Assembly: GCA_021107335.1 (NCBI GenBank)
Contig: JAIOSZ010000336.1
Coordinates: 1 to 7,923, forward strand
DNA: 7,923 bases
Source: Desulfuromonadaceae bacterium
GTDB lineage: Bacteria; Desulfobacterota; Desulfuromonadia; Desulfuromonadales; Syntrophotaleaceae
Direction of reading: 5' to 3'
Positions 1 to 7,923 of the stretch are shown here, in pieces. The position numbers were made by a program, and so were the translations under genes. Positions within the stretch are counted from its first letter, which is position 1. Each line of letters starts with the position of its first letter. The notes under the pieces were generated by a model that saw nothing but the letters and a program-made list of their open reading frames with translations, did no database searches and was not told where the DNA came from.

Positions 1-462
1 GCCGAGGGGAGGCTAATCTTGGCCGATGCCCTGACCTACGCCAAACGCTTCAATCCGCGGGAGGTTATCGATGTGGCGACCCTGACCGGCGCTTGCATTA
101 TCGCCCTGGGCCACCATGCGGCTGCCGTCCTCGGCAACCACAACGGCCTGCTGCGTCAATTACAAAAAGCTGGTGAGGCAAGCGGCGAGCGCTGCTGGCA
201 GCTGCCCTTATGGGATGAATACGCCGAACAAATAAAAAGTGACGTTGCCGACCTAAAGAACATCGGCGGCCGCTCTGCCGGCACCATTACCGCCGCCGCC
301 TTTCTGCAACATTTTGCCAAAGACTTTCGTTGGGCCCACTTGGATATCGCGGGCACGGCCTGGCAGGAAAAAGGCTCCGACTATCGGCCCGCCGGAGGCA
401 CCGGATTCGGCGTACGCTTGCTGATCGAACATCTGAGCCAGCACCTAGCCCAGTCCAACTAG
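1..462 (+). CDS. pepA: Leucyl aminopeptidase (M17 family), C-terminal part, cut by the left edge
   Basis: This is the last 153 residues of a cytosolic M17 leucyl aminopeptidase, a two-metal hexameric enzyme that removes N-terminal residues from peptides. The frame is already open at base 1 and reads [14 protein letters not shown], the second half of the family signature NTDAEGR. From family knowledge, the Glu here is a metal ligand and the Arg is catalytic (E354 and R356 in E. coli numbering). Further family blocks follow: [11 protein letters not shown] near residue 23, [16 protein letters not shown] near 85, and [11 protein letters not shown] near 110. The fragment lines up with the E. coli PepA C terminus as I remember it, so the gene end looks intact. 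The TTG at 19 is internal, not the start. The other metal ligands and catalytic Lys lie outside the window. An inverted repeat spans the stop codon. The fold is certain; the exact peptidase specificity is not visible. Confidence 0.95.
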   Translation, partial: AEGRLILADALTYAKRFNPREVIDVATLTGACIIALGHHAAAVLGNHNGLLRQLQKAGEASGERCWQLPLWDEYAEQIKSDVADLKNIGGRSAGTITAAAFLQHFAKDFRWAHLDIAGTAWQEKGSDYRPAGGTGFGVRLLIEHLSQHLAQSN

Positions 463-466
463 GTGC
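441..466. repeat. Inverted repeat across the pepA stop codon
   Basis: GCACCTAG (441-448) and CTAGGTGC (459-466) are perfect 8-base inverted arms around a 10-base loop, with the TAG stop (460-462) inside the right arm. A second, weaker 6-bp stem (CAGACC 466-471, GGTCTG 479-484) follows directly. No T-run follows either stem, so this is not a standard intrinsic terminator. It may mark the 3' end of the pepA mRNA or be chance. Confidence 0.4.
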
Positions 467-498
467 AGACCTGTCGATGGTCTGGGCGCCCCAAGCCC

Positions 499-527
499 TT
501 GACATCCTCAGGGGCTGTTGCTACTTT
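499..527 (+). promoter_or_regulatory. Candidate sigma70 promoter upstream of the serA homologue
   Basis: A perfect -35 TTGACA (499-504) is followed after 17 bases by a weak -10 TACTTT (522-527). The -10 is helped by an extended TGn element (TG at 519-520). Transcription would begin near 534 and give a leader of about 85 bases. A second -10-like CATAAT (557-562), 16 bases after TTGTTT (535-540), is an alternative. The call is from sequence matching only. Confidence 0.5.
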
Positions 528-619
528 GTACTGTTTGTTTGTCCGTTAACTTTCTTCATAATGCTTGGCTCTTTACTGCAAGCTAGGCAACAACTAACCT
601 GAATACAGGCTACTTTCCC

Positions 620-2203
620 ATGAAAGTTCTGGTCTCCGACATATTTCCCGCCGAAGGACTGGCGGTGTTCGAAGAGACCGCCGGCATCACACTCGATTAC
701 CGTCCAGGCATCTCTTCCGAGGAACTGTTGCAGGCGGTACAAGAGGTCGATGCTCTGGTGGTGCGTGGCGGCACCCATATCACCGCCGAAGTATTCGACG
801 CAGCACCCCGCTTGCGAGTCGTGGGGCGGGCCGGTATCGGTATCGAAAACCTCGATCTAGAGATGGCCAATCGCAAAGGGGTCATCGTAATGAACACCCC
901 CTTTGGCAGCACCACTACCGCCGCGGAACATTCCATTGCCATGTTACTGGCCCTCAGCCGCCAGATTCCCGCAGCGAACCGCTCCACCAAGGACGGCCAG
1001 TGGGAAAACCAGCGCTTTCTGGGCGTCGAGATCAACGGCAAGACTCTCGGCGTAATTGGCGCCGGAAAAATTGGCGGCCTGGTCATTGAACGAGCGCTGG
1101 GCTTAAAGATGCGAGTCATCGTATACGACCCCTATCTGGCCGAAGAGGTAATCCTTAAAAAGGGTGCCGAAGTGGTCGATCTTGAGACCCTGCTGAGCCG
1201 TTCCGACTTTATCTCTCTGCACGCTCCGCTGACCTCGGAAACCGCCAATCTACTTGACGAAAAAGCTCTGACTCGAGTCAAGTCGGGCTGCCGAATCATC
1301 AATTGCGCAGTGGGTGGCCTGATCGACGAAACCGCCTTGGCCACCGCTATTAAGCTGGGCCAGGTGGCCGGTGCTGCCCTTGACGCCTTTCTCGATGAGC
1401 CTCCCAAAGCCGACAATCCCTTGCTGGCTATGGAGCAGGTTATCTGCACCCCGCATCTGCGCACCGCCACCGTCGATGCCCAGATCAACGTAACCGTTCA
1501 GATAGCCCAGCAGATTGTTGATTTTCTGCAAAAGGGCATCGTCACCAACGCGCTGAACATGCCCTCGATCAGCGCCGAGCGTCTTAGCGAAATCCGCCCT
1601 TATATGGAACTGGCCGAGCGCCTCGGCAAATTCCAGGCCCAGCGCGGAGTTAAAGCCCTGCAAAAGATCACCATTGAGTATTCCGGCAGCGTGACCGAAC
1701 ATCCGTCCCGCCCCTTGACCAACGCACTACTCAAAGGCCTTCTGGAGCCGATTGTCGGCCCCATGGTCAACCATGTCAACGCTCCTCATCTGGCCCGAGA
1801 ACGGGGCATCCAGATAGAGGAACGCAGCTGCGACATGAGTCAGGAATTCACCAACCTAATCCGACTGACCGTTTCCGGCAACAACGGTGAGAGCTCGGTA
1901 AGTGGTGCCCTGTTCGGCGACCAGGACTACCGTATTGTTCGGGTCAACGACCACCACGTGGAAGCGGTTCCCGATGGCCACATCCTGATCATGCACAATG
2001 AAGATTGCACAGGAGTGATCGGCTTCATCGGACAGGTTCTGGGGGAGTCTGGCGTTAACATCGCCATGATGGGGTTGTCACGTCGCAAGATTCAGGGCCG
2101 GGCCATCTCCCTGATTACGGTGGATAGCAAGATCCCAGAAGAGGTTCTACAGCGCCTTCGAGCCAACCCACATATCATCTCGGCAGTCCAGGTCAGTCTC
2201 TAA
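620..2203 (+). CDS. serA: D-3-phosphoglycerate dehydrogenase-family protein (SerA, long ACT-domain form) with an atypical active site
   Basis: A 527-residue protein with the layout of long-form SerA, which oxidises 3-phosphoglycerate with NAD at the first step of serine synthesis. Residues 1-95 and about 285-315 form the split substrate domain. The NAD-binding Rossmann core includes GAGKIG (147-152) and Asp170. An intervening domain spans about 320-445 and a C-terminal ACT domain about 453-527, which in the family senses serine. Catalytic Glu260 (in DEPP) and His279 (in TPHL) are present. The Arg expected in NCARGG is Val231 (NCAVGG), and the usual HLGAST reads HLRTAT (Arg281). Pocket Ser and Asn are replaced by Gly50 and Ser97. 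The frame is intact, so this is not an obvious pseudogene. The ATG has only a weak AGG (607-609) as ribosome site. Family membership is secure; standard SerA activity is doubtful, and a paralogue with another substrate is possible. Confidence 0.85.
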   Translation: MKVLVSDIFPAEGLAVFEETAGITLDYRPGISSEELLQAVQEVDALVVRGGTHITAEVFDAAPRLRVVGRAGIGIENLDLEMANRKGVIVMNTPFGSTTTAAEHSIAMLLALSRQIPAANRSTKDGQWENQRFLGVEINGKTLGVIGAGKIGGLVIERALGLKMRVIVYDPYLAEEVILKKGAEVVDLETLLSRSDFISLHAPLTSETANLLDEKALTRVKSGCRIINCAVGGLIDETALATAIKLGQVAGAALDAFLDEPPKADNPLLAMEQVICTPHLRTATVDAQINVTVQIAQQIVDFLQKGIVTNALNMPSISAERLSEIRPYMELAERLGKFQAQRGVKALQKITIEYSGSVTEHPSRPLTNALLKGLLEPIVGPMVNHVNAPHLARERGIQIEERSCDMSQEFTNLIRLTVSGNNGESSVSGALFGDQDYRIVRVNDHHVEAVPDGHILIMHNEDCTGVIGFIGQVLGESGVNIAMMGLSRRKIQGRAISLITVDSKIPEEVLQRLRANPHIISAVQVSL

Positions 2204-2275
2204 TTCGCCAACGGTAACCATACAAACGAACAAATAACAGAAAACACCGCTCGCTCATTGCGGAATCAATTTCAA

Positions 2276-2281
2276 AGGAAG
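2276..2281 (+). promoter_or_regulatory. Ribosome binding site supporting the TTG start of hisZ
   Basis: AGGAAG at 2276-2281 lies about nine bases before TTG at 2290. The first in-frame ATG (2323) has no comparable site and would cut closely into the conserved LPKGVKDFLP block, so the TTG is preferred. Confidence 0.6.
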
Positions 2282-2289
2282 ATAAACCA

Positions 2290-4900
<2,611 letters not shown>

Positions 4901-5001
4901 AGCACAACCGAACCATTGCGGCTTAACAATTAACCACAGCTAGTATTTACAGGTCATGCTGTTAAAATGCTCCAAGACCTGAAAAAATTTAAAAAAAGGG
5001 G

Positions 5002-5030
5002 TTGACTCTTTTTGGCTGATTCAGTATAAC
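5002..5030 (+). promoter_or_regulatory. Strong sigma70-type promoter for the tRNA pair, with A/T-rich upstream tract
   Basis: TTGACT (5002-5007) and TATAAC (5025-5030) are each one base from consensus and are spaced by exactly 17 bases. An A/T-rich run at 4981-4997 sits where an UP element would be, as is common for stable-RNA promoters. Transcription would start about 5037, roughly 13 bases before the tRNA-Lys 5' end, leaving a short leader for RNase P to remove. Confidence 0.8.
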
Positions 5031-5049
5031 TGCATTCCGTTGTGAGCAA

Positions 5050-5125
5050 GAGCCGCTAGCTCAGTTGGTAGAGCATCTGACTTTTAATCAGATGGTCGTA
5101 GGTTCGATCCCTACGCGGCTCACCA
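5050..5125 (+). tRNA. tRNA-Lys (anticodon UUU)
   Basis: A full cloverleaf of 76 bases with the 3' CCA encoded. The acceptor stem GAGCCGC (5050-5056) pairs with GCGGCTC (5115-5121), followed by discriminator A and CCA (5123-5125). The D arm contains AGCTCAGTTGGTAGAGC. The anticodon stem TCTGA/TCAGA (5076-5080, 5088-5092) holds loop CTTTTAA with anticodon TTT at 5083-5085. The T loop is GGTTCGATCC. The call is from base pairing by eye and there are no mismatches in the acceptor or anticodon stems. Confidence 0.97.
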
Positions 5126-5130
5126 GATAA

Positions 5131-5208
5131 GTCCCTATCGTCTAGCCTGGCCCAGGACACCGCCCTTTCACGGCGGCGACGGGGGTTCGAATCCCCCTGG
5201 GGACGCCA
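5131..5208 (+). tRNA. tRNA-Glu (anticodon UUC)
   Basis: A full cloverleaf of 78 bases with encoded CCA, five bases after tRNA-Lys, so both are surely cut from one precursor. The acceptor strand GTCCCTA (5131-5137) pairs with TGGGGAC (5198-5204) with one G-U pair; the discriminator is G and CCA is at 5206-5208. The anticodon stem CCGCC/GGCGG (5160-5164, 5172-5176) holds loop CTTTCAC with anticodon TTC at 5167-5169. The T loop is GGTTCGAATCC. The start GTCCC and the CCTTTCAC-type loop are typical of bacterial tRNA-Glu. Confidence 0.97.
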
Positions 5209-5215
5209 ACAACTG

Positions 5216-5254
5216 ACAGCCCCATTACCCACGGTAATGGGGCTGTTGCTTTTT
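5216..5254 (+). terminator. Rho-independent terminator of the tRNA-Lys/tRNA-Glu transcript
   Basis: A perfect 14-bp stem, ACAGCCCCATTACC (5216-5229) with GGTAATGGGGCTGT (5233-5246), closes on a 3-base loop (CAC). It is followed by TGCTTTTT (5247-5254). It starts eight bases after the tRNA-Glu CCA. The other strand lacks a T-run after the stem, so it acts in the + direction only. Confidence 0.93.
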
Positions 5255-5295
5255 CTGCTCAATCAATCCAGCCAAACTTTTCCGAGAGCCCAGCC

Positions 5296-5745
5296 ATGTC
5301 GACAGACAACAACCTGATAGAAATCTTCAGCGACGGCGCCTGTTCGGGCAACCCTGGCCCCGGGGGCTACGGCACCCTGTTGCGCTCGGGTGACCAGACC
5401 AGAGAACTGTCGGGATACGATCCCGACACCACCAACAACCGCATGGAGATGCTGGCGGCTATCGTCGGCCTCGAAGCCCTGAAGCGGCCCTGCCGGGTCC
5501 GCCTGACCACCGACTCCCAGTATGTCCATAAAGGCATCACCGAATGGATCCACAACTGGATCAAGAAGGGCTGGAAGAACTCTAAAAGGGAACCGGTCGC
5601 TAATCGTGATCTCTGGGAACGACTGCAAGTGTCCTGCGCTCCCCATGAGGTTGAGTGGTGCTGGGTTCGCGGCCACAACGGCCATCCGGAAAACGAACGC
5701 TGCGACGAGCTGGCCCGCGATGCCATCACCGTAGGTCGAAGCTAG
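5296..5745 (+). CDS. rnhA: Ribonuclease HI
   Basis: A complete 149-residue bacterial RNase HI, the usual length. It cuts the RNA strand of RNA-DNA hybrids, removing R-loops and primers. The catalytic set is whole: Asp13 in [15 protein letters not shown], Glu51 in NNRMEM, Asp73 in TTDSQY, His127 in VRGHNGH and Asp137 in NERCDELA. The basic handle region ([12 protein letters not shown], 90-101) seen in the E. coli type is present, suggesting normal hybrid binding. It begins about 40 bases after the tRNA terminator. The ATG at 5296 has only a weak GAGAG (5284-5288) as ribosome site. I see no clear promoter of its own, so it may depend on read-through of the terminator or on a promoter I cannot recognise. 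Its position before nuo does not suggest a joint role. Confidence 0.97.
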   Translation: MSTDNNLIEIFSDGACSGNPGPGGYGTLLRSGDQTRELSGYDPDTTNNRMEMLAAIVGLEALKRPCRVRLTTDSQYVHKGITEWIHNWIKKGWKNSKREPVANRDLWERLQVSCAPHEVEWCWVRGHNGHPENERCDELARDAITVGRS

Positions 5746-5783
5746 CACCAAGCCGCCCGGCCCCTGTTATTCATGCCCACCCC

Positions 5784-5812
5784 TTGGCTCTGCCAATAAT
5801 TTATGCTATTGT
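5784..5812 (+). promoter_or_regulatory. Possible promoter for the nuo operon
   Basis: TTGGCT (5784-5789) and TATTGT (5807-5812) are spaced by 17 bases, each matching four of six consensus positions, with an extended TGn just before the -10 (TG at 5804-5805). It lies in the spacer after rnhA, about 115 bases before the first nuoA ATG. The rest of the spacer (5746-5926) shows no terminator or clear operator. Weak evidence by sequence alone. Confidence 0.35.
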
Positions 5813-5926
5813 TTTACCCTTAACGGTGTCTTTTCAAAGGCTTGTCCCTGGGACCGCCATGACAAGTAACCGACTGTCGCCGGCAGCGTTCCGGCATTTT
5901 ATTTCTCGCACCGCAGTGAGTGGCCC

Positions 5927-6382
5927 ATGCCTCTGGAGGCTTTCCCCATATCGTCCGCCGCTGCCTCAAGCAGCCAACTGATGCCGGCCCCCGAGAACTT
6001 ACTGTCTCTAGGCCTGTACGTTGCCATGGCGGTCGGACTGATCGCTTTTCTGCTGATCGCCTGCCGTCTGATCGGCCAAAAAACCCACTCAAAACTCAAG
6101 GATCAGCCCTACGAATCGGGTGTTGAGCCCACAGGTCCAGCACAACCGGGCCGGCCGGTCCCCTTCTATCTGGTGGCGATTTTCTTTATCGTCTTCGATG
6201 TAGAGGTTGTCTTTATCTCTTCTTGGGCGGTGGCCTATGACCTGCTCGGTTGGAGCGGTTTTCTGCAGATCCTGTTCTTTATCATCATCCTCTTTCTCGG
6301 CCTGATCTACCTGTGGGCCGAAGGGGCCCTTGACTGGAGTCCGTCCCGTCAAAGGCGCAACGCAACCAAGGAGGGCCGATGA
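5927..6382 (+). CDS. nuoA: NADH-quinone oxidoreductase subunit A
   Basis: A small membrane subunit of respiratory complex I, 151 residues from ATG 5927. Three hydrophobic helices are visible: about 25-46, 77-100 and 104-127. The cytoplasmic loop between helices 1 and 2 has [12 protein letters not shown] (53-64), the family loop near the quinone site. [18 protein letters not shown] (residues about 76-93) carries the conserved acidic pair, and the tail [12 protein letters not shown] resembles E. coli NuoA. The start is uncertain. ATG 5927 has a GTGAG (5916-5920) six bases upstream; ATG 5981 would leave ten residues before helix 1 but has no ribosome site. A good GGAGG (5935-5939) has no usual start codon at proper distance in this frame. 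The stop overlaps the next gene (ATGA, 6379-6382), indicating coupled translation. Confidence 0.9.
   Translation: MPLEAFPISSAAASSSQLMPAPENLLSLGLYVAMAVGLIAFLLIACRLIGQKTHSKLKDQPYESGVEPTGPAQPGRPVPFYLVAIFFIVFDVEVVFISSWAVAYDLLGWSGFLQILFFIIILFLGLIYLWAEGALDWSPSRQRRNATKEGR
6368..6374 (+). promoter_or_regulatory. Strong ribosome binding site for the nuoBCD fusion gene
   Basis: AAGGAGG (6368-6374), inside the nuoA end, is four bases from ATG 6379, which itself overlaps the nuoA TGA. It is the only strong ribosome site seen across the nuoB, nuoC and visible nuoD parts, supporting a single translation start. Confidence 0.85.
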
Positions 6383-7923
6383 GCAGCGACCTACCCGACA
6401 ACATTCTTCTCACTACCCTCGATGACGCCATCAACTGGGGCCGCAAAAACAGCCTCTGGCCGATGTTTTTTGGTCTGTCCTGCTGCTTTGTTGAAATGAT
6501 GACCAGCATGACACCCCGTTTCGACCTGGCCCGCTTTGGCGCCGAGGTCATGCGTGGATCGCCCCGTGAAGCGGATCTGATGGTGATCGCCGGAACCCCC
6601 TTTAAGAAGATGGCCCCGGCCATCCTGCGGGTCTACGAGCAGATGGCTAACCCCAAATGGGTCATCGCCATGGGTAGCTGCGCTAATTCCGGCGGCATGT
6701 ACGATGTTTACAGCGTCATGCAGGGTATCAACCAAATCCTCCCCGTCGATGTCTACATCCCCGGCTGCCCACCAAGACCAGAGGCCTTCATTCAGGGCCT
6801 GCAGCTACTGCAGGACAAGATCGCGAGGAATGAGCGACCGGCCCGCCCGGTGCTCGGCCTGCAAGGTGGCACTGAAGGAACCAGCGGCCCATGGCTGGTC
6901 GATGGCTTAAGCAAGAGCCGCGACCCACGGGGGCCAGGCTATGGCAACACCCCGCTGCGCGGAAGTTCCATGCAACAGCCGAACTTCTGGCAGCAACGCA
7001 GCGACGGCATGTGGCGCCCCAGCCAACCGAAAGTGACCTTTCCCGCGGGCAGCGACAATCTGCAACAACAGGTGGCAGAACGCTTCGGCGATCAGGTGCA
7101 AATCGATGATCAGGCCAAGGACATGCCGACCCTGCAGGTGGCCGCGGAGCATGCGCCAGAACTGCTGCGTTACCTGAAGCACGACGCGCCGCAACCCTAT
7201 AAACGCCTGGAAGATCTGACCGCTGTCGACGAAAGTGCCCGGCGCCAGCGACCTGAGCATGATTACACCCTGACGTACCATCTGCTTTCCTTTGACCAGC
7301 CCGGTTATCTACGGGTCAAGGTACCGCTGACCGGGGAGGAACCTGAAGCTCCCTCTATCACCGAGCTGTGGCCTTCGGCCAATTGGTATGAGCGGGAAGC
7401 CTACGACATGTTCGGCATCCGCTTTAACGGCCACCCCGACCTGCGCCGTATCCTCATGCCAGACAACTGGTCGGGTCACCCGCTGCGCAAGGATCAACCC
7501 TTCCGCGCTACGGAGATGGCCCCCTTTACTCGGGAGGATATCGCTGCCCTTGAGCCTCGCCCGGCCGAGGACTACTTCAAGGGCCGGATGCTAGTCGACG
7601 GTGAGAAGACCATGCTCCTCAACCTCGGCCCGCAGCATCCCGGCACCCACGGCGTGTTACGCCTGATCCTGCAGCTAGCCGGCGAAGAGGTGGTCGATCT
7701 CGAAGCCGATCTCGGCTACCACCACCGCGGCGCCGAGAAGATCGCTGAACGCCAGCACTGGGCCCAGTTTATGCCCTATACCGACCGTATCGATTACCTG
7801 GCCGGATCCCTCAACAACCTGGCCTACCTGCAGAGCGTCGAAACCATGCTCGGAGTGGAGGTGCCGCCCCGTGCCCGCTACGTGCGCATTCTGCTGGGCG
7901 AACTGTTCCGCATTTCCAGTCAC
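6379..7923 (+). CDS. nuoBCD: NADH-quinone oxidoreductase subunits B, C and D fused in one chain, cut by the right edge
   Basis: I translated this frame by hand: 515 codons without a stop, continuing past the window. It forms the quinone-site and N2-cluster module of complex I. The NuoB part (1 to about 155) has all four N2 cluster cysteines: Cys35-Cys36 in LSCCFVEM, Cys101 in MGSCANSGG and Cys130 in [10 protein letters not shown] linker of about 155-228, rich in Gly, Pro, Ser, Gln and Arg, follows. The NuoC part (about 229-390) ends in [15 protein letters not shown] (335-349) and [14 protein letters not shown] (366-379). The NuoD part starts near 400 with [13 protein letters not shown] (414-426; quinone-site His424), GYHHRGAEK (446-454) and the expected Tyr483. 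All parts resemble E. coli NuoB and NuoCD. By that comparison about 290 residues of NuoD are missing. No stop, frameshift or strong internal ribosome site separates the parts. Confidence 0.93.
   Translation, partial: MSSDLPDNILLTTLDDAINWGRKNSLWPMFFGLSCCFVEMMTSMTPRFDLARFGAEVMRGSPREADLMVIAGTPFKKMAPAILRVYEQMANPKWVIAMGSCANSGGMYDVYSVMQGINQILPVDVYIPGCPPRPEAFIQGLQLLQDKIARNERPARPVLGLQGGTEGTSGPWLVDGLSKSRDPRGPGYGNTPLRGSSMQQPNFWQQRSDGMWRPSQPKVTFPAGSDNLQQQVAERFGDQVQIDDQAKDMPTLQVAAEHAPELLRYLKHDAPQPYKRLEDLTAVDESARRQRPEHDYTLTYHLLSFDQPGYLRVKVPLTGEEPEAPSITELWPSANWYEREAYDMFGIRFNGHPDLRRILMPDNWSGHPLRKDQPFRATEMAPFTREDIAALEPRPAEDYFKGRMLVDGEKTMLLNLGPQHPGTHGVLRLILQLAGEEVVDLEADLGYHHRGAEKIAERQHWAQFMPYTDRIDYLAGSLNNLAYLQSVETMLGVEVPPRARYVRILLGELFRISSH

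Noticed and set aside
567..579. Sigma54-like GG...GC element upstream of serA
   Set aside because: The GG and GC are separated by 9 bases rather than the required 10, and a TTGACA promoter is already present.
4950..4981. Stem CAGGTC/GACCTG after purA as a terminator
   Set aside because: Only 6 bp with a 20-base loop, followed by A residues rather than T residues on the + strand, so it does not fit an intrinsic terminator.
5056..5262. Short - strand open frame across the tRNA pair and terminator
   Set aside because: It is antisense to two perfect cloverleaves and a terminator; such translated tRNA antisense frames are common artefacts.

Overview
The window holds ordinary chromosomal housekeeping genes, all on the + strand. 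It fits a moderately GC-rich Gram-negative bacterium, most likely a deltaproteobacterium of the Desulfuromonadales (Geobacter/Pelobacter/Desulfuromonas) type. That placement is an inference. It rests on a HisZ-dependent histidine pathway, a long-form SerA, CCA-encoding tRNA genes and a complex I operon in which nuoB, nuoC and nuoD are fused. No sequence search was possible. No phage, transposon, CRISPR or defence genes were seen.

Layout: (1) 1-462 is the 3' end of a leucyl aminopeptidase gene (pepA). (2) 463-619 is a spacer with an inverted repeat across the pepA stop codon and a good sigma70-type promoter, followed by a 527-residue SerA-family dehydrogenase. Its substrate pocket departs from the family at several key positions, including Val in place of the catalytic Arg. 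(3) hisZ (TTG start) and purA follow in the same direction; only 25 bases separate these two. (4) A strong promoter with an A/T-rich upstream tract drives tRNA-Lys(UUU) and tRNA-Glu(UUC), five bases apart, closed by a 14-bp stem terminator. (5) rnhA (RNase HI) follows. (6) A spacer with a possible promoter leads into a complex I operon: nuoA, then a continuous reading frame for NuoB-NuoC-NuoD that overlaps nuoA by ATGA and runs off the right edge.

Functionally, serA, hisZ and purA form an amino-acid/purine biosynthesis block: serine, control of the first step of histidine synthesis, and AMP synthesis. The tRNA pair and rnhA serve translation and nucleic-acid upkeep. The nuo genes begin a respiratory NADH:quinone oxidoreductase that looks like the E. 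coli type, where C and D are already fused; here B is joined as well.

The observations most worth following are the NuoBCD fusion and the altered active site of the SerA homologue. The rest is conventional. I did not find a convincing undescribed system.
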